The notes: generated by a model from the sequence alone, not told the origin. 64,000 bases of DNA from Proteiniclasticum sp043951855 (GCF_043951855.1 NZ_JBINJW010000006.1:62001-126000), one strand, 5' to 3'. Positions 35,490 to 44,164 are shown, counted from the first letter of the stretch. A program made the numbers and translations.

Positions 35490-35514
35490 AATTCATACCT
35501 CACATAATTGAATA

Positions 35515-35569
35515 TTGATTTATCTATAGCATACTGCTACTATGAAGAATATAGTGTTACCGTGGTAAC
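35515..35569 (+). promoter_or_regulatory. Promoter and candidate operator of the Crp/Fnr gene
   Basis: TTGATT (35515-35520), 17-base spacer, TACTAT (35538-35543). Just downstream is the palindrome GTTACC-GT-GGTAAC (35556-35569), between the expected transcription start and the ribosome site, a position suited to autorepression. The palindrome is about 65 bases from the divergent polyferredoxin gene. Confidence 0.65.
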
Positions 35570-35584
35570 TGGAGGGGTGAGTTA

Positions 35585-36241
35585 ATGAAACTGAATGATT
35601 ATATGGAAGATCTTGCTCAACTCCCTCTTTTCGAAGACTTCAGAAAATACGACCTGAGAAATCATCTTATGGAAAGAGGGACCGCACTGCACAGATATCT
35701 CAAGAATGAAATGATCTATCTGCAAGGACAGACTGCATCCAAGATGGACATTGTCCTTTCAGGGAAAGTTTCAGTCCAGAGACTGGATGAGAATGGGAAC
35801 GTGCTTCGTATAGAGAACTTCAGAAAAGGGTCTCTCATTGGCGCAAATCTCATATTCTCCACGTTCAGAACGTATCCCATGACGGTCATAGCAGAAGAAG
35901 AGTCAGTTCTGATCTCACTGGATGCACCACTTATTCTGCATCTCTGCAGTATAAACAGTAATTTCATGCTGAAATTTCTGCAGGCTGTTTCGGATCGAAC
36001 TTTGGTGCTGACGAATAAGATTGAAGAGATTTCTCCAGGGACGCTGCGCAACAAGCTTCTGGATTATCTCACATACGAGAAGAAATTCCAGAAAAGAAGC
36101 ACCATCGTTCTGGATGGTACAAAAAAACAGCTTGCTGAAAGGCTGGGGGTGCAGCGCACTTCCTTGAGTCGTGAACTGCAGAAGATGAAAAGGGATGGTC
36201 TCATTGAATATGACAGAAATACAATTACGCTGAAAGACTGA
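35585..36241 (+). CDS. Crp/Fnr-family transcription regulator
   Basis: A 218-residue protein with an N-terminal cyclic-nucleotide-binding fold (about 15-130), a long dimer helix and a C-terminal HTH_CRP (KKQLAERLGVQRTSLSREL, about 178-196). There is no Fnr-type N-terminal cysteine cluster. Only one cysteine is visible (near residue 120), so Fe-S sensing is unlikely. The ligand is unknown. GGAGGGGTGA precedes the ATG. Divergence from the polyferredoxin gene and the palindrome between them suggest local redox-related control. Confidence 0.87.
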   Translation: MKLNDYMEDLAQLPLFEDFRKYDLRNHLMERGTALHRYLKNEMIYLQGQTASKMDIVLSGKVSVQRLDENGNVLRIENFRKGSLIGANLIFSTFRTYPMTVIAEEESVLISLDAPLILHLCSINSNFMLKFLQAVSDRTLVLTNKIEEISPGTLRNKLLDYLTYEKKFQKRSTIVLDGTKKQLAERLGVQRTSLSRELQKMKRDGLIEYDRNTITLKD

Positions 36242-36254
36242 AAAAGAACGAAGA

Positions 36255-36290
36255 AAAGGAGACTCCATAATGATAGAGTCTCCTTTCCCA
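36255..36290 (+). terminator. Terminator of the Crp/Fnr gene
   Basis: Perfect 11-bp stem AAAGGAGACTC/GAGTCTCCTTT (36255-36265, 36276-36286), ten-base loop. The stem ends in three T residues, but no longer T run follows. Confidence 0.75.
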
Positions 36291-36315
36291 TTCAAGGGGA
36301 GAATACTATGAAAAT

Positions 36316-37191
36316 TTAAAACTGATCTACATCTCTTAGTTTTTTATCCAGATCATATGCTTTTTCTGCTTCGAAAGGTTCTTCTTCTTCGATTCTTCTT
36401 TCATGTCCATCTACTATATGATTGGTGTTTCCCTTTTCTGTATCTTTGTTGATTTCCTTGTTCCATCCTTTATCATGGGTAGCGATTCCACCATCATAAG
36501 CTGGATTTTCATTGACTTCCTCGTCATTCTTCTCCAGTATTTTGTCTAAATCTTTGTTTTTATCCACTTCAACAATCACCTCTTCATTTTTTTCCGCATA
36601 ACTATCTGTCAGATAGCTGGGTTTTCCGGTTTCTTCTGATATACTATCATCTTCATAGGGTGCGCTTCGATCTCTATGCCTGTATGTGTCTCTGTTGAGG
36701 CTTTCATTTCTGTAGAAATGGTCATATGCTTCATCACGTTTTTGTTCGTCATCATCTACGAGGATCAGAATGTCACCAGCGTTGATGCGTTCTTCATATT
36801 CCTTTGCCTCTATTTCAGGCACACCATAATCGATGAGTGCTCCTGCCAGTCCACCTACAGCACCTCCTGCAAGGGCTCCTGTGATAGCTGCTGCGATAGG
36901 TCCTGCAGCAACTATGGGTCCCACTCCAGGTATGGCTAAAGCACCTAGACCCAGAAGCAGTCCTCCAAGGCCACCAATGGCACCTCCGGTTACCGCACCG
37001 GCCGCGGCACCGCCTGCTGCATCTTTTTCGTTTGTTATATCTTTTCCTACCTTGTTTGTAAGTGCATTATATTTTTCTTCATCTTTTGTGATGATGGATA
37101 TTTCATCATCTCTGTAACCGGAAGATCTCAATCCTTCAATGGCTCTGATAGCCAGATCCTCTGTCTTGAAAATTCCTATGATTTTTTTCAT
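36316..37191 (-). CDS. General stress protein 17M-like with glycine-zipper
   Basis: A 291-residue protein. Residues 1-45 resemble the YflT/general stress 17M N-terminal domain (KKIIGIFKTEDLAIRAIEGL). A glycine/alanine-rich hydrophobic block follows (about 60-125; GGAIGGLGGLLLGLGALAIP), then a small soluble segment ending EERINAGDILILVDD. The last 120 residues are charged and low-complexity. The start is the ATG at 37191 (MKKIIG), which has AGGAGG six bases upstream. Related proteins are induced by general stress; the biochemical role is unknown. Monocistronic. Confidence 0.82.
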   Translation of the reverse strand: MKKIIGIFKTEDLAIRAIEGLRSSGYRDDEISIITKDEEKYNALTNKVGKDITNEKDAAGGAAAGAVTGGAIGGLGGLLLGLGALAIPGVGPIVAAGPIAAAITGALAGGAVGGLAGALIDYGVPEIEAKEYEERINAGDILILVDDDEQKRDEAYDHFYRNESLNRDTYRHRDRSAPYEDDSISEETGKPSYLTDSYAEKNEEVIVEVDKNKDLDKILEKNDEEVNENPAYDGGIATHDKGWNKEINKDTEKGNTNHIVDGHERRIEEEEPFEAEKAYDLDKKLRDVDQF

Positions 37192-37460
37192 TACTAACCT
37201 CCTGCGTATTGAGTTCAATTTCAGTTAAAATTGACTATGTAGTTATAATACCGCTTTATTCGGAACTGCCAGTTACCGTTTTATAAACAAGTAGATAATT
37301 GGCTGAAAACAATAATTAATGAAGTTAATAGATTTTCAAAATAACCTGAAATACTATGAACCATAAAGCCATAATATGAAGTGTTTGTTGATAAAAGGTT
37401 TCAGTGATGGATTAAGGGAGAATCAAATTGAATTAACTGATCATCAGCATGCAAATGCAT
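37192..37460. other. Intergenic region between stress gene and alaS leader
   Basis: About 270 AT-rich bases. It includes the stress-gene leader with an inverted repeat TCAATTT/AAATTGA (37215-37221, 37228-37234) and a plausible -10 around 37240-37255 on the minus strand. No gene and no clear sigma-B promoter were found. Confidence 0.4.
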
Positions 37461-37489
37461 TGACTTTATGGAATGCAATGAGTATACTT
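37461..37489 (+). promoter_or_regulatory. Promoter of the alaS T-box transcript
   Basis: TTGACT (37461-37466), 17-base spacer, TATACT (37484-37489). The transcript would begin near 37496, just before T-box stem I. Confidence 0.8.
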
Positions 37490-37495
37490 TATAAG

Positions 37496-37717
37496 TAATC
37501 AGTGAATACTGTGAATACTGGATGTTGAAGAGAATGAGTACTCATCAGAATCTACCATTTAGAGAAGAGGCGGATGGTGAAAGCCTTTGGAGAGAGATGA
37601 CGAAGCTGTCTTGGAATCCGGATCTTTTGAGAGATGAATGCAGCGCATTCATAATTAGGGTGGTACCGCGGAAGCAGAGCTTTCGTCCCTTGCTGGGGAT
37701 GAAGGCTTTTTTTGTTG
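37496..37717 (+). promoter_or_regulatory. T-box riboswitch, tRNA-Ala responsive
   Basis: The conserved T-box AGGGTGGTACCGCG is at 37657-37670. Stem I features are present: AGTA at 37537-37540, AGAGAAG near 37561 and GGTGAAAGCC near 37575-37584. A GCT (37615-37617) in GACGAAGCTGTC is the candidate Ala specifier codon. The terminator stem (about 37678-37711) with seven T residues follows. Uncharged tRNA-Ala would stabilise the antiterminator and switch on alaS. Confidence 0.93.
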
Positions 37718-37765
37718 TATTAAATTATTAAAATAGAGAAAGATAAAATATATGGAGGCAAAATG

Positions 37766-40384
37766 ATGGAAAAACTTACAACCAATGAAATCAGACAGAA
37801 ATATCTGGACTTTTTCAAAGAGAAGGCGCACTACGTGATGGAAAGCTTTCCTCTAGTACCTAAGGATGATAAATCACTCCTTTTAATCAATGCGGGTATG
37901 GCACCATTGAAACCCTATTTTACAGGTGTGAAGGTTCCTCCTTCAAAGAGAGTGACCAGCTGTCAGAAGTGCATACGAACCGGTGACATTGACAATGTAG
38001 GGCGCACGAAAAGACATGCCACATTTTTTGAAATGCTGGGAAACTTTTCCTTTGGGGATTACTTCAAAGAGGAAATCATTCCCTGGGCATGGGAATTCGT
38101 TACTGAAGTGCTGAAAATCGATAAGTCCAGACTTTATGCAACGGTATATTTTGAAGATGATGAGGCCTTTGAAATCTGGAAAAATAAAACAGATATCAAT
38201 CCTGATCGAATTTTCAGGCTGGGAAAAGAAGATAATTTCTGGGAAATCGGAGTGGGTCCATGCGGACCTTGTTCAGAAATCCATTATTATAAGGGTGCTG
38301 ATGAAATCAGGACCACAGACGATTTCATCGCCGCATCTGATCGAGATGAAATGACTGAATTCTGGAATCTGGTGTTCACTCAGTTCGATAAGGATGAAGA
38401 AGGAAACTACAATCTTCTTGCAAACCCTAATATTGATACGGGTATGGGGCTGGAAAGAATGGCCACCATCATGCAGGGTGTGGATTCCATTTTTGAGATT
38501 GATGTCCTGAAAAACATCATAGATAAAGTCACTGAAGTAACTGGAATAGTTTATGGAAAGAACAAGGAAGAAGATGTTTCCATAAGAATCATCGCAGACC
38601 ACGCAAAAAGCATCGCTTTCCTCATCGGTGATGGAGTTCTTCCATCCAATGAAGGCAGAGGCTATGTGCTGAGAAGACTTCTGAGACGTGCAGCAAGACA
38701 CGGCAGGGTACTAGGTCACAAGAAGCTGTTCCTTAACCAGATCATTTCCGCTGTGATGGAAAGCTATGGACAGGCATACCCTGATCTTCTGGAGAGAAGA
38801 GAGTATATAGAAAAAATTGTTGATCTGGAAGAAAAGAAATTCCATGAGACACTGGATGCAGGTATGGAAATGCTTCTGGGATTCGTGGAAGAAACAGAAG
38901 GAGACACCTTCAGTGGAGAGCACGCATTCAAGTTATATGATACCTATGGTTTTCCACTGGAATTGACAGAAGAGATCATTGCTGAGAAAGGAATGAAAAT
39001 CAATCTGGAAACATTCAGAAAGGAAATGAATGATCAGAGGCAGAGAGCACGTGCCGCAAGGGGAGAAAGTTCCTACATGGGTTCCGAGAATTCCGGAATC
39101 GATGTTCTGGAGGAAACTGTTTCCACTGCGTTCACAGGATATGGAACACTTACAGAGGATGCGGAAATATTATTTGTCTACAATGAGGATGAAATGGTGG
39201 AGCACCTGGAAGCGGGTCAGAAAGGATACGTGGTTTCTGATCATACTCCATTTTATGCTGAAATGGGCGGTCAGGTAGGAGATGTGGGTCTCATCGTAGG
39301 GGATGAGTTCAAAGCAGAAGTCCTTGATACCAGAAAAAGCAGAAACGGAAATACTGTACATGTCGTAACAGTTCTGGAAGGAAATCTGACCAAAGGCAAG
39401 GCAGGATTCCAGGTATCAGAAGCGGTAAGAAAGAGCACAGAAAGAAATCATACTGCAACACATCTGCTTCATAAAGCCCTGAAGATGGTGCTCGGCAGTC
39501 ATGTGAATCAGGCGGGTTCTGTCGTCCAGCCCGATAAGCTGAGATTTGATTTCAATCATTTCCAGCCTATGACGGTGGAAGAAATAAGAAGCGTGGAACA
39601 GATTGTCAATGAAGAGATTCTCAAAGCGACACCTGTAACTACTTCACTCATGTCCATGTCTGATGCGAAAGCATCTGGCGCCATGGCGCTATTTGATGAA
39701 AAATACGGCGATGAAGTTCGTGTGCTGTCTGTAGGAGAATTCTCAATGGAGCTTTGCGGCGGAACGCATGTGAGAAATTCCGGGGAAATCGGATTATTCA
39801 AAGTGACTTCTGAAGCAGGGATTGCATCCGGCGTCAGAAGAATCGAAGCGATCACGGGTTTGAATTCGTTTGAACTGTTCAATCAAAAAGAGAATACCTT
39901 AAGTGAACTGCAGGAACTTCTTAAAGTGGGCAAGAACGAAATCGTGAATAAGGTGGCTGCCAACATACAGGAAATGAAAGCACTTCAGAAAGAACTGGAG
40001 GAATCAAGAAAAGCACAGTCCTTAGGGTATGTGGACGAGCTTCTGAAAATGAAGGAAGAAGTCCATGGGGTACATCTTATCAGAGGAGAAGTTCAGAATG
40101 TGGAAGCAGGAGATCTGCGAGACCTTACAGAGAAGGTTCTGGATAAGCTTCAGTCAGGAATCGTCGTACTGGCAGCAAAAGGTGAAGGAAAAGTCAGTTT
40201 CTCCGTCATGATCTCAAAAGATAAAGTGAAAGACGGATACCATGCTGGAAAGCTGATCAAGGAGATAGCTGCAATTGCCGGCGGCGGTGGTGGTGGCCGA
40301 CCTGACATGGCTCAGGCAGGCGGTAAAAAGCCTGAAATGCTGGGAGAAGCACTTCAAGCTGTGGAAGATCTCTTGAAGAAATAA
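37766..40384 (+). CDS. alaS: Alanyl-tRNA synthetase
   Basis: AlaRS charges tRNA-Ala and edits Ser/Gly mischarging. The 872-residue product has the class II catalytic core (about 1-235; motif 2 in RHATFFEMLGNFSFGDYF), a tRNA-recognition region, the editing domain with zinc ligands HTATHLLH and CGGTHVRNSG, and the C-terminal DHHA1 domain ending in a Gly-rich GGGGGGRPDMAQAGG segment. Two adjacent ATG codons exist (37763 and 37766); the second has better spacing from GGAGG. It is controlled by the T-box leader, and ireB and ruvX follow as in Bacillus. Confidence 0.97.
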   Translation: MEKLTTNEIRQKYLDFFKEKAHYVMESFPLVPKDDKSLLLINAGMAPLKPYFTGVKVPPSKRVTSCQKCIRTGDIDNVGRTKRHATFFEMLGNFSFGDYFKEEIIPWAWEFVTEVLKIDKSRLYATVYFEDDEAFEIWKNKTDINPDRIFRLGKEDNFWEIGVGPCGPCSEIHYYKGADEIRTTDDFIAASDRDEMTEFWNLVFTQFDKDEEGNYNLLANPNIDTGMGLERMATIMQGVDSIFEIDVLKNIIDKVTEVTGIVYGKNKEEDVSIRIIADHAKSIAFLIGDGVLPSNEGRGYVLRRLLRRAARHGRVLGHKKLFLNQIISAVMESYGQAYPDLLERREYIEKIVDLEEKKFHETLDAGMEMLLGFVEETEGDTFSGEHAFKLYDTYGFPLELTEEIIAEKGMKINLETFRKEMNDQRQRARAARGESSYMGSENSGIDVLEETVSTAFTGYGTLTEDAEILFVYNEDEMVEHLEAGQKGYVVSDHTPFYAEMGGQVGDVGLIVGDEFKAEVLDTRKSRNGNTVHVVTVLEGNLTKGKAGFQVSEAVRKSTERNHTATHLLHKALKMVLGSHVNQAGSVVQPDKLRFDFNHFQPMTVEEIRSVEQIVNEEILKATPVTTSLMSMSDAKASGAMALFDEKYGDEVRVLSVGEFSMELCGGTHVRNSGEIGLFKVTSEAGIASGVRRIEAITGLNSFELFNQKENTLSELQELLKVGKNEIVNKVAANIQEMKALQKELEESRKAQSLGYVDELLKMKEEVHGVHLIRGEVQNVEAGDLRDLTEKVLDKLQSGIVVLAAKGEGKVSFSVMISKDKVKDGYHAGKLIKEIAAIAGGGGGGRPDMAQAGGKKPEMLGEALQAVEDLLKK

Positions 40385-40485
40385 GTTAATTCTGAAGTTG
40401 TCTATACAATTTAACCAGAATAATTTATAATATAGATAGTAAGGTACTATTTTCAAGGGGGTGAAGCTGCGAAGCAGCGTTGTTT

Positions 40486-40740
40486 ATGAACAATAAAGAT
40501 CATACCATGCAATTTGACTTTGAGAATGATAAGAAAGATCTGACCAAAGCGATACTTGAAGAAGTATATAATGCACTCAACGAAAAGGGATATAATCCCG
40601 TAAATCAGCTGGTTGGATATATCATTTCCGGCGACCCGACGTATATCACAAACTACAATGGAGCAAGAGCCCTAGTAAGAAAGCTTGAGAGGGATGAAAT
40701 CCTTGAAGAGGTTCTGAAATCCTATTTGAACATTAAATAA
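40486..40740 (+). CDS. ireB: IreB family regulatory phosphoprotein
   Basis: IreB (DUF965, YrzL) is a small protein phosphorylated by the PrkC/IreK kinase in enterococci, linked to cell-wall stress. The 84-residue product has the family core EEVYNALNEKGYNPVNQLVG followed by YIISGDPTYIT and ARALVRKLERDEILEEVL. The conserved threonines lie near the N terminus (DHTMQF). The ATG at 40486 fits family starts, but the GGGGGTG site is 24 bases away with a small hairpin (GCTGC-GAA-GCAGC) between; TTG 40480 is an alternative start. It sits between alaS and ruvX, its conserved location. Confidence 0.92.
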   Translation: MNNKDHTMQFDFENDKKDLTKAILEEVYNALNEKGYNPVNQLVGYIISGDPTYITNYNGARALVRKLERDEILEEVLKSYLNIK

Positions 40741-40746
40741 TAGGAA

Positions 40747-40780
40747 GGGATACCTTGAATAAGGTATCCCTATTGCTTTT
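40747..40780 (+). terminator. Terminator after ireB
   Basis: Perfect 10-bp stem GGGATACCTT/AAGGTATCCC (40747-40756, 40761-40770) with a GAAT loop and a moderately T-rich tail. Confidence 0.8.
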
Positions 40781-40836
40781 ATTCTCATTATGTGTGAGAA
40801 TGATACGATAAAAACATAAAGTTTTTTAAGGAAAGT

Positions 40837-40859
40837 TTGATACGATATAATAGTATCAA
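40837..40859 (+). promoter_or_regulatory. ruvX promoter region with TGATAC repeats
   Basis: TTGATAC (40837-40843) and GTATCAA (40853-40859) form a 7-bp inverted repeat spanning a TATAAT (40846-40851). A direct copy of TGATACGATA occurs 37 bases upstream (40801-40810). Candidate operator set for the ruvX-DUF1292-fur-rnj transcript. Confidence 0.5.
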
Positions 40860-40882
40860 TTTGAAAGGATTTAAATTTATTA

Positions 40883-41302
40883 ATGAGGTATATTGGATTG
40901 GATGTAGGCGATAGAACCATAGGGGTTGCGGTAAGCGATCCGTTAGGTTATACCGCGCAAGGAATAACTACCGTGAGAAGAAAGTCACTTGAAAAGGATT
41001 TTGAAAAGCTTCGAGAGATTTTCAATGAGTATGAAATTCTGGGAATCGTTGTGGGACTTCCTAAAAACATGAATGGAACCATTGGACCCCAGGCTGAAAA
41101 AGCCATGGAGTTCGGAAGGGTTCTCGAGGAAGAATTCGGACACAAGGTGATTTACTGGGATGAGAGGCTTACAACCATGGCTGCACACAGAGCCATGCTG
41201 GAAGCGGATATGTCCAGAAAGAAGAGGAAAACTCTGGTAGATAAGATTGCAGCCACCTATATACTTCAGGGATATTTAGATAAAATTAGCAGCACAAAAT
41301 AA
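40883..41302 (+). CDS. ruvX: RuvX/YqgF family RNase H-like nuclease
   Basis: The 139-residue protein has the RNase H-like fold start RYIGLDVGDRTIGVAVSDP, the GLPKNMNGTIGPQ segment and DERLTTMAAHRAM near residue 95. The family is annotated as a putative Holliday junction resolvase and is implicated in 16S rRNA processing; the acidic residues Asp7, Asp95 and a later Asp match the expected metal site. The ribosome site is weak (GAAAGGA at long spacing). It lies in the conserved order ireB-ruvX-DUF1292. Confidence 0.93.
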   Translation: MRYIGLDVGDRTIGVAVSDPLGYTAQGITTVRRKSLEKDFEKLREIFNEYEILGIVVGLPKNMNGTIGPQAEKAMEFGRVLEEEFGHKVIYWDERLTTMAAHRAMLEADMSRKKRKTLVDKIAATYILQGYLDKISSTK

Positions 41303-41319
41303 ACAAAGAGGTGAAAATT

Positions 41320-41589
41320 ATGGAAGACATGACAGATCTAATTGTACTTACAGATGAAGACGGAAATGAAGTGGAAGTTGAAGTCGTGACAAGAATGGAA
41401 ATAGAAGATGTTGAATATTTCATTGTTTCTCCCGTCGAAAGTGATGAGGAAGAACCTGTATTTACAGCCCTTAAGGTTGTGTATGACGAAGAGGGTAACG
41501 AATTTTTCGAGACCGTTGAAGACGACGTGGAAATAGCCATGATAGAAGAGGCGTACAGCGTTATATTCGACGAAGACGGACTGAATTAA
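41320..41589 (+). CDS. DUF1292 acidic protein
   Basis: An 89-residue, very acidic protein of the DUF1292 family (YrzB in Bacillus), with LTDEDGNEVEVEVV and YFIVSPVESDEEEPVFTALK as the conserved beta-strand body. Function unknown. The ATG at 41320 has GAGGTG six bases upstream; an in-frame GTG at 41311 is inside that site. It lies between ruvX and fur, with one base to the fur start. Confidence 0.9.
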   Translation: MEDMTDLIVLTDEDGNEVEVEVVTRMEIEDVEYFIVSPVESDEEEPVFTALKVVYDEEGNEFFETVEDDVEIAMIEEAYSVIFDEDGLN

Positions 41590-41590
41590 T

Positions 41591-42088
41591 ATGGTAACTA
41601 CTTATACCAGAGAGGATATTCAGACAATAACCAGTAAACTTAAGAAAAGCGGTTATAAGCTGACACCACAGAGACAGGCAATCGTTGATGCGATTATCGA
41701 AAGTGTGGGGGAACACCTGACCGTGGAAGAATTATTTGATATCGTGAAGGTGAAAAGACCTGAAATAGGTCTTGCCACTGTTTACAGAACAATCATGCTC
41801 ATGCATGAGGAAAATATTGTTACACGACTAGATCTTAAAGATGGAACTGCAAGATATGAACTGACCAGGACAGATGAAGAACATACACATCATCACCTGA
41901 TCTGCATCAGATGTTCCAGAGTTTACGAGTTCATGGGTGACCTCCTGGATCCTTTAGAAGAGGAGATTGGTAGAAAGTATAAGTTCAAGATTCTCGATCA
42001 TAGCCTTAAATTTTACGGTATTTGTAATGAGTGCGCTAAAGAGGAAGAACTTAAGGAGGAAACAAATAATGGCAAAAGAGAAGGATAA
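41591..42088 (+). CDS. fur: Fur-family metal-responsive regulator
   Basis: A 165-residue winged-helix metalloregulator. The HTH is in ELFDIVKVKRPEIGLATVYR, the regulatory metal site includes HTHHHLIC, and two CxxC pairs (CIRC and CNEC) form the structural zinc site. Assignment to Fur rather than Zur or PerR cannot be made firmly from sequence. The start follows the DUF1292 stop by one base. The end overlaps the RNase J start by 20 bases, so translation is coupled. No Fur box is evident near it. Confidence 0.88.
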   Translation: MVTTYTREDIQTITSKLKKSGYKLTPQRQAIVDAIIESVGEHLTVEELFDIVKVKRPEIGLATVYRTIMLMHEENIVTRLDLKDGTARYELTRTDEEHTHHHLICIRCSRVYEFMGDLLDPLEEEIGRKYKFKILDHSLKFYGICNECAKEEELKEETNNGKREG

Positions 42089-43736
42089 TGTAAAGATTAT
42101 ACCTCTTGGCGGTACAAACGAAATTGGCAAGAACATGACAGTAATAGAATACAAGGATGAAATCATCGTGGTGGATAGCGGTTTGAAATTCCCGGATGAT
42201 GATATGCTTGGTATTGACGTTGTCATTCCTGATATTACATATCTTGTAAAGAATCAGGAGAAAATAAAGGGTATCTTCATAACCCATGGTCATGAAGACC
42301 ACATAGGAGCACTGCCATATGTGTTAAAGCAGATCAATGTTCCTGTATATGCAACAAAGCTGACAGCGGCTTTGATTAACCTGAAACTTACAGAGCATCG
42401 CATTCAGGATGTGGTGACGGTAAATATTGTGAAAGCAAAAGATGTGATTAAACTGGACAAAATGTCCGTTGAGTACATCAAAGTAAATCACTCTATTGCG
42501 GATGCCTGTGCGCTCGCAATACATACTCCCCTTGGAGCTGTAGTGCATACAGGTGACTTTAAGATTGACTACACTCCGGTTGACGGAGAAGTCATTGATC
42601 TTCAGAGATTTGCGGAATTAGGTAGAAGAGGGGTTCTGGCCCTGTTATGTGATTCAACAAATGTTGAGAGAGAAGGATTCACCATTTCTGAATCTTCGGT
42701 GGGAGATAGCTTTAAGAGAATATTCCACGGTGTTCAGGGAAGAATCATCATTTCAACTTTCGCATCCAATATCCATAGAATTCAGCAGATCATCGAAGCT
42801 GGTATTGCTGCAGGAAGAAAAATTGCGGTATCAGGAAGATCAATGGAAAATATCATTCCCATCGCCATCGATTTAGGATACATCACCATCGATGAAAAAC
42901 ATCTGATTTCCATCGATGATGTCAAAAAGTATCCTGATAATCAGGTTGTGATAGTGACTACTGGAAGCCAGGGAGAGCCCATGGCTGCATTATCAAGAAT
43001 GGCGAATAACATGCACAGAAAAATACAAGTGAAACAGGGCGATACTGTCGTATTCTCTTCTTCACCGATTCCAGGTAATGAGAAGCCGATTTTCAGAACC
43101 ATTGATAAACTGGCGCAGTTAGGTGCTGAAGTGGTTTACGGAAAGCTGGAGGCCATTCATGTATCAGGCCATGCCTGCAAGGAAGAAATCAAGCTGATGC
43201 ACACACTTACAAAGCCAAGGAATCTGATTCCTGTGCACGGTGAATATAGAATGCTTAGAGAACACAGAGATCTGGGCATGAAGCTGGGCTTAAGTGGAAA
43301 CAACATTGTAATTCCTGAGAACGGGGATGTCATTGAAGTTTTCAGAAAGGGCATCAAGAAGGTAGGTACTGTGAATTCAGGACATGTACTCATTGATGGT
43401 CTTGGTGTTGGAGATGTGGGAAGAATCGTATTACGTGACAGAAAGCATCTGTCTGAAGATGGAATCATTACAGTTGTAGTGACCATGGAAAAGGAAAGCG
43501 GCTTAGTCGTTGCTGGACCGGACATCATAACAAGAGGTTTTGTATATGTGAAAGAAGCGGAAGCACTGATGGACAGCTCCAGAAAAGTTGTCATGGAAGC
43601 GCTAGCAGAATGTGAAGATAAGCATATCACAGATTGGAACATCCTTAAGAACATCATCAAGGATACATTGAAGAATCATCTTTTCGAGAAAACAAAGAGA
43701 AGACCGATGATTCTACCAATCATCATGGAAGTGTAA
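42069..43736 (+). CDS. rnj: Ribonuclease J
   Basis: RNase J is the metallo-beta-lactamase/beta-CASP ribonuclease with 5'-3' exonuclease and endonuclease activity, central to mRNA decay in Firmicutes. The 555-residue product has the metal motif THGHEDHIGALPY (about residue 75), a second metal His in HTGDFKID, the beta-CASP region and the C-terminal SGHACKEE/HGEYRML part. AAGGAGG lies nine bases before the ATG at 42069; longer in-frame starts lie inside fur. ylbF follows. Confidence 0.95.
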   Translation: MAKEKDNVKIIPLGGTNEIGKNMTVIEYKDEIIVVDSGLKFPDDDMLGIDVVIPDITYLVKNQEKIKGIFITHGHEDHIGALPYVLKQINVPVYATKLTAALINLKLTEHRIQDVVTVNIVKAKDVIKLDKMSVEYIKVNHSIADACALAIHTPLGAVVHTGDFKIDYTPVDGEVIDLQRFAELGRRGVLALLCDSTNVEREGFTISESSVGDSFKRIFHGVQGRIIISTFASNIHRIQQIIEAGIAAGRKIAVSGRSMENIIPIAIDLGYITIDEKHLISIDDVKKYPDNQVVIVTTGSQGEPMAALSRMANNMHRKIQVKQGDTVVFSSSPIPGNEKPIFRTIDKLAQLGAEVVYGKLEAIHVSGHACKEEIKLMHTLTKPRNLIPVHGEYRMLREHRDLGMKLGLSGNNIVIPENGDVIEVFRKGIKKVGTVNSGHVLIDGLGVGDVGRIVLRDRKHLSEDGIITVVVTMEKESGLVVAGPDIITRGFVYVKEAEALMDSSRKVVMEALAECEDKHITDWNILKNIIKDTLKNHLFEKTKRRPMILPIIMEV

Positions 43737-43752
43737 TAGGAGGGCAGATAAG

Positions 43753-44100
43753 TTGAATATATATGATAAATTCAATGAGTTGGCAGCAGAACTGAAGGTG
43801 AATCCAGATGTGGTGGCTTTCAGAGAAGCGGCTCTGAAGATTCAATCTGATGAAAAGAAGACCAGAATGCTGGAGGATTTCAGAAAGATTCAGATCGCGG
43901 CTTATACCGAATCTATGGAGAGTGGTAAGGTTTCAGATGAAACCACAGAGCAGATGCAGAATTTCGCATCTGTCATCAAGACCAATCCTGATATCAATGA
44001 GTACCTGCAGGCGGAAGTGAGATTCTCCATCCTGTTTGAAGACATGATGAAAATCATCAATGATGCAGTGGGTGTGGATGTCATTGGAGTGGGAAAGTAA
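43753..44100 (+). CDS. YlbF family RNase Y-associated protein
   Basis: A 115-residue all-helical protein of the YlbF/YmcA family (DUF964). In Bacillus these form a complex with YaaT that stimulates RNase Y processing; placement after RNase J fits an mRNA-turnover role. It starts at TTG with AGGAGGG at good spacing (MNIYDKFNELAAEL). No cysteines for the Fe-S clusters reported for the YlbF-YmcA-YaaT complex are visible. A terminator follows. Confidence 0.88.
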   Translation: MNIYDKFNELAAELKVNPDVVAFREAALKIQSDEKKTRMLEDFRKIQIAAYTESMESGKVSDETTEQMQNFASVIKTNPDINEYLQAEVRFSILFEDMMKIINDAVGVDVIGVGK

Positions 44101-44128
44101 TATTCATTCCAAAATAGAATTATAATAT

Positions 44129-44164
44129 AGAAAGCAGTAAGATGGTATCTTGCTGCTTTCTTCA
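44129..44164 (+). terminator. Terminator after ylbF
   Basis: A 15-bp stem with one G-T pair (44129-44143 and 44147-44161), three-base loop, then a short T-rich tail. Confidence 0.85.

Noticed and set aside
37522..37731. A 69-codon open frame upstream of alaS
   Set aside because: It lies wholly within the T-box leader and its terminator, has no ribosome site and no protein-like composition.
41591..42088. Fur box near the fur gene
   Set aside because: No GATAATGATTATC-like or PerR-like palindrome was found in the upstream region.
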